DNA from: an uncultured Schlesneria sp. | Lineage (GTDB): Bacteria; Planctomycetota; Planctomycetia; Planctomycetales; Planctomycetaceae | DNA: 36,116 nucleotides | NCBI GenBank assembly: GCA_903871875.1 | Contig: CAIQIR010000171.1 | Span: 1-36,116 of the forward strand | Direction of reading: 5' to 3' | Part shown: positions 1 through 7,213 of the stretch, in pieces | How the letters are laid out: each line of letters begins with the position of its first letter | Position numbering within the stretch: the stretch's first letter is position 1 | The notes under the pieces: model-generated | The model's database searches: none | The model's input: only the letters and a program-made list of their open reading frames with translations | Told to the model about the DNA's origin: nothing | Program-made: the position numbers and the translations under genes

Positions 1-32
1 AGTGAGACGGATCAAGAGTGAGACGGATCAAG
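1..32. repeat. Perfect tandem duplication of a 16-bp unit
   Basis: The first 32 bases are two identical head-to-tail copies of the unit AGTGAGACGGATCAAG (1-16 and 17-32). The array may continue upstream of the window edge, so the true copy number is unknown. It lies just past the stop of a 70-codon minus-strand reading frame (28-240, GTG start) that I could not recognise as a real gene. Confidence 0.8.
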
Positions 33-582
33 GCGACATGGCAGCGACGGCTTCCTCGAGTCTCTCGACCCGAGGATCCAACGCACACATTCGGCGGAAC
101 AATGCGGCCCCGGAAAAGACGCACCACTTCAAAACGGAAATCATCGTGATCAGTCTCTCCTGCAAGAGATTCACGAGCGCACACGGTGAAATGTGAGGGA
201 TATCTGTGTCGATCGACTCCGCTTCGACGAAGAGTTTCACGACCTGCGTTTCACGCTTCGATGACTACAAACACAGAGGCTGAAATGTGAGCGGGATGCT
301 GTCACACTTTCAGCGAGAAGGCAATCACCCGGGTTTATTCGCGGTTCATTCGCAGGCCGATCTGACCATGAGAAATCCATCACAAACTGTTTAACCGAGC
401 GGCTTACGGATTCCCGAAACGATGAGTACTAACCACCACGTCAACGAAGCGAGCGCAGGCCGAGCGAACTCACATCAACCCTCAACCGCCGAATGAACAA
501 TCGCCGCTCCGGACGCGCCTAAACATCTCAAGCGACTATCCGCCGCGTTGATGAGAAATACGCCAAGAACTTTCAAAGCCTG
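33..582. other. Gene-poor stretch, no supported gene
   Basis: No convincing coding region is seen here. A minus-strand frame at 28-240 (GTG start, 70 codons) ends in a plausible helical segment (R-V-E-R-L-E-E-A-V) but has no recognisable domain and no good ribosome binding site. It could be the end of a decayed gene. The rest has stops in all frames. Confidence 0.4.
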
Positions 583-945
583 TCAGTCGCCGACAATACT
601 CCAGCAAACACCTTGCCCCGTTCCATCGAGCAAAAAACGCACGCGAATCGGGCCGTGCTGTGCGCGATTCAGATTTTCCACCGTACTTCTCAATCGCCAT
701 TTGATCGCGTGCTGATCTTTACCAGCCAATGGTGGCAACGGATCGTCAATCCGCACGGGCCATCCGTCTTCTTGAAACGCGATCAGAATCAATTCCTGAG
801 ACTGCGCGGGTTGCTTGAACTGTTTGATCTTATGTCCGGCCACGAATAGCGTTCGCCGCTGTTCGTCCCATCGAGGAGCCTCGAGCGAGTGGTGGCTCGA
901 ATCAGCCGCTACTGACAAGCCGCTGGATGGAGAGTTGAATTGCAT
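583..945 (-). CDS. Small conserved hypothetical protein (planctomycete type)
   Basis: Encodes 120 residues from the ATG at 945. A slightly longer frame begins at 966, but the 945 start is preceded by a strong GGGAGGTG Shine-Dalgarno with 4-6 bases of spacing, so I prefer it. The protein has the pattern W-D-x-x-x-R-x-L-x-x-x-G-x-x-I-K-x-F, then Q-E-x-I-L-x-A-F-x-E-x-G-W-P-x-R-I-D-D-P-L-P-P, then a region with R-L-R-x-T-V-E-N-L-N-R, and a final D-G-T-G-x-G-V-C-W. I recognise this layout from small hypothetical proteins common in planctomycetes; the middle and C-terminal part suggests a small winged-helix or DNA-binding-like fold, which is inference. No signal peptide or membrane segment is seen. 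It stands alone, with no co-directional neighbour within about 2 kb. Confidence 0.75.
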   Translation of the reverse strand: MQFNSPSSGLSVAADSSHHSLEAPRWDEQRRTLFVAGHKIKQFKQPAQSQELILIAFQEDGWPVRIDDPLPPLAGKDQHAIKWRLRSTVENLNRAQHGPIRVRFLLDGTGQGVCWSIVGD

Positions 946-1390
946 GAGACACCTCCCGTTGAACAAACGAAATCGGAGTCAATGCGGGTTTATCTGGAGA
1001 GATCGAACCTTGCCGCCAAAGCAGCACTGGCCGGTCTTCCGCCAAGCGACCATGCCCCTGTCGGAACGAGTTCGGAAAGCATCGAGCAAGTCGACGCATT
1101 CGCAGCCGATACGCACCAACAAGCCGCATTTCGCAGCCGCAACCATGGATCGACGAATTGAGTTGGCCCTGAAAACTCCCTTTCAGAGCATGCTCACGAC
1201 GGCCCTGGCCGGGAACACACCCAAATATCTGGATGAAAAAACGGCAACACACAGTCGCAACCATCTCTTTTCCCGTCGGTGTTGCGAAACGCATTTATAG
1301 TATGGGCGGAATATTTTTTCAAACTCCATCTGACGCCGGCAATTTCAGCTGAGAAAATGAAATCGTCTGTTGAGTTCTTTGGTCAGTCGC

Positions 1391-1415
1391 CTTCGAGAGC
1401 TCGCTTGCCTCGAAG
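1391..1415. repeat. Inverted repeat, 7-bp arms
   Basis: Arms CTTCGAG (1391-1397) and CTCGAAG (1409-1415) flank an 11-base loop. It is the first of three hairpins in a row and is listed because of that clustering. Confidence 0.5.
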
Positions 1416-1449
1416 ATTCGGGCACGACCGGCGTGGGAATGCCGCCCAA

Positions 1450-1495
1450 TCAGCTGATGCGGAGAATCACGGTGGTGACTCTCCGCATCAGCTGA
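1450..1495. repeat. Long perfect inverted repeat, 16-bp arms with nested inner stem
   Basis: The arm TCAGCTGATGCGGAGA (1450-1465) is exactly reverse-complementary to 1480-1495. The 14-base loop holds a further TCAC/GTGA stem, so the whole 46 bases can fold into one hairpin of about 20 pairs interrupted by a single mismatch. No T-run follows on either strand, so it is not an ordinary intrinsic terminator. Confidence 0.85.
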
Positions 1496-1502
1496 CGTGA
1501 AT

Positions 1503-1528
1503 CGAAGACTCTGCCAGCCGAGTCTTCG
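1503..1528. repeat. Inverted repeat, 9-bp arms
   Basis: Arms CGAAGACTC (1503-1511) and GAGTCTTCG (1520-1528) with an 8-base loop, starting 8 bases after the 1450-1495 hairpin. No U-tract follows. Confidence 0.7.
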
Positions 1529-2334
1529 CAGCATCTCACTGAAATATCCTAGCCGGCTTGAATGGCGGGGCAAATTGGATCCGCCTTGTCTGATCGTTAC
1601 CGCCCTTCACTTTAGCTCGCGTTTCACGCCTCGCAACGGCCGATCCGCGGCGGCAAGCACCGGCGTGGCGCAATCACATGTGAGTCCTTGACTTCAACGT
1701 ACGCCGTGAGGCTGCAGGCCGTCACTCATCGCGCCGCACCTGAACGAACATGCAGTATTTACGGTCAAGGCCGGGAAAACACCCGCGTCAATATCGTCCA
1801 TCACTCGAGGTTTCCCGTTATCTTCAAGACTTACCTCGGCTGGGGGTTGTGCTGTTTTGATTCATTTGAATAAATCGCGATATGACCACTTTTGCTCACA
1901 TGTGTCGGATCGCTTGGGGTAGCTGTTGCCACCCCCGTACGTGAAATCTCTGGCCCCGACGCCGCCTGCCACCGGCCGGAGTCGGGACGATCGCCGGGAT
2001 TGCCCGCGATCCGTTGCGCCGGCGATTCGATTCCATTCCCGTTCTTGAACGACCTCGCGTCTTTCGCCCAAACTCATTCCTCGAGTTGGGCAAGACCGTA
2101 TCGCAGCTCAACTGCACGCTGTTAAACGGACGGTCTCATTTGGCCTGCGTCTGCGAACGACCCAAGCATCGAACCTCAGATGCCTGCATGGGATACTCCA
2201 ATTGATCTCGACCGAATCACCAAATATAGAGGCAGCATCTTCGAGGCGGCCATCAGGCGACGCTCACCGCGACAAACGCCCAGGCCATGGGCCATCTCAT
2301 CCCGGGCCGACTTCGTTCCGCAAAAATGAAATCC

Positions 2335-2348
2335 ACCACCGCGGTGGT
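2335..2348. promoter_or_regulatory. 14-bp perfect palindrome, possible operator
   Basis: ACCACCGCGGTGGT is a perfect palindrome with no spacer. It lies about 210 bp before the gene at 2557. No promoter elements are clear around it, so a protein-binding role is only a guess. Confidence 0.3.
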
Positions 2349-2435
2349 AATGCATGTTGCACGGTCGCTCGGGCGGATTGCAATTCATTTGTGGCCCCAC
2401 CACATCTGGCCATTGACTGCTTCTGATTGCCCGTT

Positions 2436-2451
2436 CTTGACTTGTGTCAAG
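2436..2451. promoter_or_regulatory. Small hairpin upstream of the YRG-repeat gene
   Basis: CTTGAC and GTCAAG (2436-2441 and 2446-2451) flank a 4-base loop. The left arm contains TTGAC, so it could overlap a -35 element for the gene at 2557, but no good -10 was found at the right distance. Confidence 0.3.
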
Positions 2452-2556
2452 TCGTGTCTGTGTGGTCCGGGCTTTGCATTTCCGTCCTGCCGCTGCTCGG
2501 AGCGAATCAGAGACTTAGAGTTACCCATCTGCAGGTAACGGAGAAGGAGAACGGAA

Positions 2557-2940
2557 ATGGCATCACTCAAAAACTACAAAGCACACACCTCGACCGGATC
2601 GGCGATCCTGGCGGGACTTTTGAGATTCATCGCGGCGCTGGGCCGCCGATTGGAAGCAGGACCACAGAATCGTCAACACCCAAGTCAACCAGGCGTCAAC
2701 GCGTTGTGTTATCGCGGACTCCGCATGACCCCGCCCGCGACTTACCGAGGGGTGTCTTATCAGGCCCCCAGCCAACACGTTAACCCGGCGCTGTGCTATC
2801 GCGGGGCTCGTGCATCGTTGCCCGTTTCCACCGGGTTCGCTGCCCCCGAGAGCGACAATCAACCCGTTGACGGAACCTTGTGCTACCGCGGCACACCCTA
2901 TTCGAAGCAGCACTTGGCCTCAATGTCGACCTCGGCCTGA
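2557..2940 (+). CDS. YRG-repeat protein, DUF4278-like
   Basis: Encodes 127 residues. The ATG at 2557 is preceded by an AAGGAG-type ribosome binding site. The first 35 residues are an amphipathic or weakly hydrophobic segment (G-S-A-I-L-A-G-L-L-R-F-I-A-A-L-G). Then come four copies of a Y-R-G motif: L-C-Y-R-G at 50-54, T-Y-R-G-V-S-Y at 62-68, L-C-Y-R-G at 79-83 and L-C-Y-R-G at 108-112, spaced about 17-30 residues apart. L-x-Y-R-G-x-x-Y is the hallmark of DUF4278, a short domain known mainly from cyanobacterial proteins of unknown function. The cysteine before Y-R-G in three copies is notable. The gene stands alone and is followed by a 13-bp inverted repeat (2973-3022), a possible terminator. 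Function unknown. Confidence 0.7.
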   Translation: MASLKNYKAHTSTGSAILAGLLRFIAALGRRLEAGPQNRQHPSQPGVNALCYRGLRMTPPATYRGVSYQAPSQHVNPALCYRGARASLPVSTGFAAPESDNQPVDGTLCYRGTPYSKQHLASMSTSA

Positions 2941-2972
2941 CGTGAGTCGGCGAGGGATGAAATCGGTCTGCT

Positions 2973-3022
2973 CGACGGCAGGCGAACTTCGATTTTCACG
3001 CAGTCGGAATCGCCTGCCGTCG
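2973..3022. terminator. 13-bp perfect inverted repeat after the YRG-repeat gene
   Basis: The arm CGACGGCAGGCGA (2973-2985) is exactly complementary to 3010-3022, with a 24-base loop. It begins 33 bases after the stop at 2940. There is no T-run directly behind it, but nine Ts occur at 3052-3060. It may be a terminator with a large loop or an mRNA-stabilising hairpin. Confidence 0.45.
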
Positions 3023-3478
3023 CGGCCTTTGTCGTGAGACCGGAATCAACATTTTTTTTTGCGAATCTGTTTCCGTTGAGTGCGTCGGCGGGAGGCATGG
3101 TCACGGAGGTTCGCACGCCTGACTTGGAATGGCGTCTGTGCCTTCAGCCGACGACTCGAGGTCAACAGCTCGCATTCGAATTGTCAAAGATCTGATCTGC
3201 CCCCGTCAGCAGGCGTGATCTGCAGACAGTTTTTTTCGAACGATCAACTGATCAACGTCACAGAGTGACGTACTCACAGCAGGAAACAGATCCTCCTGTT
3301 TGTTCTCGTCGATCCGCTCTCGCGTGGGGCCTCTGCGACGTCGTGCCACCTGCGAGGTGTCGTCGAGGTCCTCTTGAAAACTCGCCATCGACCCCTCGTC
3401 GGTGACGAGTTTTTCTGTTGGCCCTGACACCAGCATGCAACGAGCAGCCAACAGGGGTAACCGGCCGAACGACGTCAA
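3023..3478. other. Intergenic stretch with short hairpins
   Basis: No gene is supported. Two small hairpins are seen: ACGTCAC/GTGACGT at 3255-3271 (3-base loop) and CTCGTC/GACGAG at 3395-3409 followed by five Ts (3410-3414), which looks like a weak plus-strand terminator with no obvious upstream gene. A minus-strand frame at 3206-3478 has no recognisable domain. Confidence 0.4.
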
Positions 3479-3685
3479 TCATTTGGCCTTAATGATCACG
3501 TCTGCCGCACGATCGCCTTGCAGGTCGATGGAAACGTCCTCGGTGATTTGTTTTTCGGAATGGGGATTCGGATGCCCTTTCACCACGTACTTGCCCGGCG
3601 GCACGCCTTCAAACGTCACGCCTTGATTTCGATCGATCTGACTGGAACCGCCGAGACAGAAACTAACCTCAGGAGCCTGAATCAT
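3479..3685 (-). pseudogene. C-terminal remnant of a carboxypeptidase-regulatory-like protein
   Basis: The 68-codon frame ends in a convincing module, V-T-F-E-G-V-P-P-G-K-Y-V-V-K-G-H-P-N-P followed by E-D-V-S-I-D-L and a final V-I-I-K-A-K. This is the last strand pair of the carboxypeptidase regulatory-like (Ig-like beta-sandwich) domain found in many small planctomycete lipoproteins, which are normally about 130-150 residues and begin with a signal peptide. Here the first half is missing. The apparent ATG overlaps, in a CATG, the start codon of the divergent gene at 3684, and the sequence before it is that gene's leader. I therefore read it as a truncated gene, not as an intact 68-residue protein. 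Confidence 0.55.
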
Positions 3686-4174
3686 GGCCGAATTCTTCCG
3701 AGGACGTCGACGAAAAGCCGGAATCGGGGCACTGGTGTTGGCGGTGCTGTTGATGGGCGGCTGGCTGAGAAGCCTGAACGTGTACGATTCGGTCCAGTTT
3801 CCGAGCAGCGATCAAACCTATCACTTATTGTGCTCGTCACCTCATTGGATTGGCTGGACGGTCATTCACAATCCCCGGGGGAGCATTCCCCTGCCATTCG
3901 TCGCAACTACGGATGGCATTCCGGGAGCGCCAACAGTTTAAATACTCAAATCCCCTTCACTCCATTTTTTGCGATCTACTCGCACCCGGAATTGGGACGG
4001 AGGGGGAGAGGATTCAACTTTGTGACATCGTCCGAGACAAATCCTCATTTGATCGTTCCCTATTGGTTCCTCGTTATCCCCCTGACGCTAATTGCGGCCG
4101 ATTTGCTGCTCGCCAAGCCACCCAGATCGACTTCGACGAAGATCACCGAGCCTGATCACTCTCATGGCACGTGA
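3684..4174 (+). pseudogene. Small membrane protein split by a frameshift
   Basis: The ATG at 3684 has an AGGAG ribosome binding site about 9 bases upstream. The first frame (to the stop at 3941) gives a basic start (F-F-R-G-R-R-R-K-A-G), a membrane segment at about residues 13-28 and an outer part to about residue 75. A second frame, open through to 4174, gives what looks like the matching C-terminus: I-V-P-Y-W-F-L-V-I-P-L-T-L-I-A-A-D-L-L-L and a polar tail. I recognise this pair of membrane segments (R-R-K-A-G start, I-P-Y-W..PLTL end) as a planctomycete hypothetical protein of about 150 residues. The two parts need a frame change between about 3890 and 3945. It is either an inactivated gene or a base-call error. 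Function unknown. Confidence 0.6.
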
Positions 4175-4186
4175 ACGGGGACAAGT

Positions 4187-4819
4187 TCATCCACCAACGC
4201 AGCCCAAGAACCTGTTGGCGGGGATTTTGTGAAAAAACGTTGGCAAAGTTGGCCAAGTTGGCAAACATCCCTGTTTTGTAGCGTTTAAGCCACATTCGCG
4301 TTTGGCCAAGTTGGCCAAGTTGGCCAAGTTGGCCAAGTTGGCCAAGTTCCCTGTTTTGTAGTGTTTGACGTCGCAGCGATTAGTCGACAGAGATTCTGTC
4401 CCCACACAGGTAGCGCCGCCGCGCACTGCCGCAATGGCCGGCATCCCGCTGGAGGCATGGAATCCGAACTGAGCAGCAAGTCTGTTTAGGGTCTGGACCG
4501 CGATCTCGTTTAACGCCACACGACAGGACACGAGGACGAGAAACAAACTCCTTAGTCGGTGGAACAACAACCAACCGCCGGCCGTCAGGGACGCCGGCGT
4601 CCCGACATGCCCATGCGTGTCGTTCTGTTGTGGTGGATCGACACAACCGGCATCCGCCATCACGCCCCACTGAGCAAAGTGCCTTGCCCCCACAATCCGG
4701 CGAACACGATTGGCTCTCGTTCCAATGCCCTCTTCCGCAAAGGCACCTTTCATCGGCACCATGTTGTTCTTGCCAGACGATGCGATCTCACACGGCGACT
4801 TTTTGTCGTGACGGTTCAT
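4187..4819 (-). CDS. Doubtful ORF with good promoter and RBS
   Basis: A 210-codon frame. In its favour: the ATG at 4819 has AGGAG with 9-base spacing, and a promoter TTGACG-16-TATGAT sits 45-70 bases upstream. Against it: the product has no recognisable domain, no membrane or signal segment at the start, and its last third is the translated 9-bp satellite (repeating L-A-N) followed by unrelated sequence. The likeliest reading is that a real promoter and start are left over from a gene whose body was replaced or decayed. If it is expressed, the L-A-N repeat number would vary with satellite length without changing the frame, because 9 is a multiple of 3. Confidence 0.22.
   Translation of the reverse strand: MNRHDKKSPCEIASSGKNNMVPMKGAFAEEGIGTRANRVRRIVGARHFAQWGVMADAGCVDPPQQNDTHGHVGTPASLTAGGWLLFHRLRSLFLVLVSCRVALNEIAVQTLNRLAAQFGFHASSGMPAIAAVRGGATCVGTESLSTNRCDVKHYKTGNLANLANLANLANLAKRECGLNATKQGCLPTWPTLPTFFHKIPANRFLGCVGG
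4240..4346. repeat. 9-bp satellite (TTGGCCAAG) in two blocks
   Basis: Five perfect head-to-tail copies of TTGGCCAAG occupy 4302-4346, and three copies (one exact, two with one or two changes) occupy 4240-4266. Each unit contains the 8-bp palindrome TTGGCCAA. Each block is followed by a near-identical element of 18 bases starting CCCTGTTTTGTAG (4269-4286 and 4349-4366, exactly 80 bp apart, one mismatch), so the larger arrangement is itself a duplicated unit. Confidence 0.9.
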
Positions 4820-4862
4820 TTGCCTGCTCTCCTGGATCCATCAATTTCATTACTCTGTAGCT

Positions 4863-4903
4863 ATCATACCGCGACGACTACTGGCGTCAATATGTCTAGT
4901 CGT
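4863..4903 (-). promoter_or_regulatory. Sigma-70-like promoter with overlapping dyad
   Basis: Read on the minus strand, TTGACG (4890-4885) and TATGAT (4868-4863) are 16 bases apart. A dyad with arms ACGACTA (4874-4880) and TAGTCGT (4897-4903), centres two helical turns apart, brackets the -35 box, as expected for a repressor site. It points at the doubtful ORF starting at 4819. Confidence 0.5.
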
Positions 4904-5133
4904 GTTTTTATTGTTTTTTCTGAAAAAAGTTGGCGAGGTGATGGCGCACGTTTCGGGCGTTGCCACAAGTAACGGTGACGCCCTGCCTTGGCGTAGGGAA
5001 GAACATCACACCATGAATGGTGTGCGGCGGTTGGATGGGTTGCTCGCAGACGATGTCGGGAATGGTTCCGCGATCATCTTGCGAGCGAGTTGGCGACATT
5101 GGGGCGGTCGCCCGAACGCTGATACAAGTTGAT

Positions 5134-6906
5134 TCAGACGCGGCATTTCTTCGCGGCCTGCGTGACCAGCGTTCCCGCGATCAGATCACCAATTCGCTGT
5201 CGATTCTGGGTGGCGACCAGGCACAGCACGCCGGGGATCGCCGTCAGCATCTGCGGTGCGTCGACGCACAACAGCAGTTCTCGCAGCAGAGCTCGCAGAA
5301 TCCCGCAGGGGCGCAGCGTGGTCCGCACGACGCGCAGGCCACACAGCCATTTGCCCGGCGTGACTCCATAAGTGCCAGTGGAGACGACAAACGCGATCCA
5401 CGTCAGCCCGAGCCAGATTGCGGCGGGGAGTAATGGCAGCAACGAGTACCGATCTTCCATCTCCAGCACCTGGATGAACAAAGCGTTAAACTGAATCTGA
5501 AATAGCCAAGCCGACTGCAGCACCAGTGGTCCGCCAATCAGCATGAAGTCGACGCCTCGAGCGAGGGACCGCCGAATCAGCGACGCCAACGCGACCGAAT
5601 CGTGTCCAAACGAATAGCTCGATTTCCCGGCCCAATCAGCCGCCAGCAGAACCAACAGGAGTGTGCCGACGATGACCACGGCCAACCCCTGCAGGGCCAG
5701 CTTGGCAACCCAACGCTGCGCCGGCACAGACATCCCTTCGAGGCGAATCGGCAATTTGTGGAACCGGCCCTCGTCCCAGCAATACAACTCCATGTCGTCA
5801 TTTCGCGGATTGGCGATGACATAGGCCTGACGTGAGTCCGCAGAGGAGACCAGCGTAATATTGCCAAACCGGAAGTCATCGACGTTGCCCACGCACTCGA
5901 GTTCGTTCGAGGGTGTCGGCCTCGCGGAGAGGGATTGTCGCCAAACATCCCGTTTTCCGGGGAACAGCAGGCCGTCGACCGTGGACACGGGAGATTGAAA
6001 CGCGTCGTTGAGAACTTTCGCATCGAGCAGAACCCAGCCCGTCGTGTCGGCCAGGGCGTTTTCGGGAAGCAATGCGGAAACCGGTTTGTCCTCAGCAGGT
6101 TTCGAGACATAGTCAAAGCCGATACGTTGGCAGACGATCAGTGTTCTCGCGGGTGCGACAGCGCCCTGATAGTCGCTCTGGAACAGTTGATATTTTCCGT
6201 TGGCTGGAATGACTTGAAGTCGCAACCACGATGAACTCGTACCAATGGAATTTGACGCGGTACGGGGGACAAGCCGCGACTCACCCGTCTGATCGTCAAC
6301 GGCCCAGGCGCGATCTCCGCCGGGAAGTACGATTTGAGCTTTTTCCTGCCAGGTGTCATCGACCAGGACTCGCAATCGATAATGGCCTTCTGAGTCTTGG
6401 TCGATCAGCGCCAAGCATCCTTCATAAAGGAAGGGATCGCTGATCCGCGTCATTCCCGTCGGCGAGCCTTTGAGAGGACGCGAAACGACGGTCGTTCCAT
6501 CCAACTCGTGGATTTCGTCGACACCCAGGCACCAAAGTCGTTTGCCGTCGGTCACAGTTCCAATGGGAGCCGTGGCGTGCGGTGTCGGGATGTCCCGTGC
6601 TTTTCCCGTTTGCAGATCGACGACGCGAAGAAAGATCATTTCCCCGGTACGAATCCCGCCCGCTCGGGTCGCGAATCCTACTACGGGATAGACCAATTCA
6701 CCTCGAATCACCCCCGCAAGATGCACAAACGGGAACCGCATCGGCGATATCGAAGGCGTTGCCATTTCATGCCATGCCGAAAAGCCGATGGCAGCGAACG
6801 CCCCGACCTGAGCCAGGACGACGACAAACCCCAATATGACGGCAATCGACAAGCGGCTGATCGGTCCTTTGGTCATCGCAGTCCCATTGCAGATGGAGCG
6901 CTCCAC
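5134..6906 (-). CDS. RDD-domain membrane protein with large outer domain (paralogue 1)
   Basis: Encodes 590 residues from a GTG at 6906. An ATG at 6876 would give 580; neither has a clear ribosome binding site. One membrane segment lies near residues 18-42, then about 360 residues of outer domain with strand-like repeats, then a membrane segment at about 400-425. The C-terminal 140 residues form an RDD domain: A-R-G-V-D-F in its first helix, G-V-T-P-G-K-W-L-C-G-L-R and R-I-G-D-L-I-A-G-T-L. RDD domains are three-helix membrane modules of mostly unknown role, sometimes linked to transport. The outer half resembles that of the gene at 27983 (both have D/T-P-F-L-Y-E/D-G and L-P-G), so the two are paralogues. 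A 15-G run lies about 230 bp upstream. Function unknown. Confidence 0.85.
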   Translation of the reverse strand: MERSICNGTAMTKGPISRLSIAVILGFVVVLAQVGAFAAIGFSAWHEMATPSISPMRFPFVHLAGVIRGELVYPVVGFATRAGGIRTGEMIFLRVVDLQTGKARDIPTPHATAPIGTVTDGKRLWCLGVDEIHELDGTTVVSRPLKGSPTGMTRISDPFLYEGCLALIDQDSEGHYRLRVLVDDTWQEKAQIVLPGGDRAWAVDDQTGESRLVPRTASNSIGTSSSWLRLQVIPANGKYQLFQSDYQGAVAPARTLIVCQRIGFDYVSKPAEDKPVSALLPENALADTTGWVLLDAKVLNDAFQSPVSTVDGLLFPGKRDVWRQSLSARPTPSNELECVGNVDDFRFGNITLVSSADSRQAYVIANPRNDDMELYCWDEGRFHKLPIRLEGMSVPAQRWVAKLALQGLAVVIVGTLLLVLLAADWAGKSSYSFGHDSVALASLIRRSLARGVDFMLIGGPLVLQSAWLFQIQFNALFIQVLEMEDRYSLLPLLPAAIWLGLTWIAFVVSTGTYGVTPGKWLCGLRVVRTTLRPCGILRALLRELLLCVDAPQMLTAIPGVLCLVATQNRQRIGDLIAGTLVTQAAKKCRV

Positions 6907-7153
6907 GAGCCCGTCGTTGAATCCTCAGCAAGAACGTTCTTCCATTCGCGAGTCCCAACTTTAGTGGAAATGTCTGGATTGCAACAAGCCGACAATGGAA
7001 GGAAGGCGAAGCCGTGTAATGCTTAGCACGCGATCACTGGAAATCGTTGACAATTCAATAAGTCCGTTCTTAGGCCGTTTGGGCCGCGCGAACAAGGGAT
7101 TGAACGTTCCGCTCCCGCCACGGCGACTCTTGCGGGGGGGGGGGGGGGACGAA
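6907..7153. other. Intergenic region with a 15-G homopolymer
   Basis: No gene is supported between the RDD gene start and the fabI terminator. The only striking element is a run of 15 Gs at 7134-7148, placed 5 bases beside the fabI terminator stem. Confidence 0.6.
7134..7148. repeat. Run of 15 Gs upstream of RDD paralogue 1
   Basis: Fifteen consecutive Gs end 5 bases before the fabI terminator stem and about 230 bases before the start of the first RDD gene. A run of this length is prone to slippage in replication and sequencing. Confidence 0.85.
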
Positions 7154-7182
7154 AAAAGTCCTGACGCGGGGTCAGGACTTTT
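7154..7182 (-). terminator. Intrinsic terminator of fabI
   Basis: A perfect 12-bp stem AAAAGTCCTGAC/GTCAGGACTTTT with a 5-base loop lies 32 bases past the fabI stop. On the minus strand it ends in six Ts, the classic intrinsic form. The A and T flanks make it usable in both directions. Confidence 0.9.
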
Positions 7183-7213
7183 CGTAGAGATTACATCGGG
7201 AACTCAGGCGGGC

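Larger units (their letters stand above)
946..2556. other. 1.6-kb stretch without a supported gene; several hairpins
   Basis: All open frames here are short, overlap each other on both strands, and give low-complexity or unrecognisable products. What can be seen is structural: a row of three inverted repeats at 1391-1528, a 14-bp perfect palindrome at 2335-2348 and a small hairpin at 2436-2451 that lies about 105 bp before the next gene. The stretch may be decayed sequence or may hold a structured RNA. Confidence 0.5.
4175..5133. other. Repeat-rich stretch, no firmly supported gene
   Basis: Holds a 9-bp satellite (4240-4346), a duplicated 18-bp element, a plausible minus-strand promoter with dyad (4863-4903) and an 8-bp hairpin CACACCAT/ATGGTGTG at 5007-5024 that lies 110 bp past the stop of the RDD gene. 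One long minus-strand frame (4187-4819) is described separately. Confidence 0.5.

Noticed and set aside
902-1294. 130-codon minus-strand ORF upstream of the small conserved gene
   Set aside because: The product has no recognisable motif, and its end overlaps the start of the better supported gene at 945.
3518-4174. 218-codon plus-strand ORF as an intact gene
   Set aside because: Only its last third looks like protein; its first part is antisense to the carboxypeptidase-like remnant. It is better explained as the C-terminal half of the frameshifted gene at 3684.
4240-4346. Repeat array as a possible CRISPR
   Set aside because: Units are 9 bp, directly head to tail, without spacers of unique sequence, and no cas gene is present.
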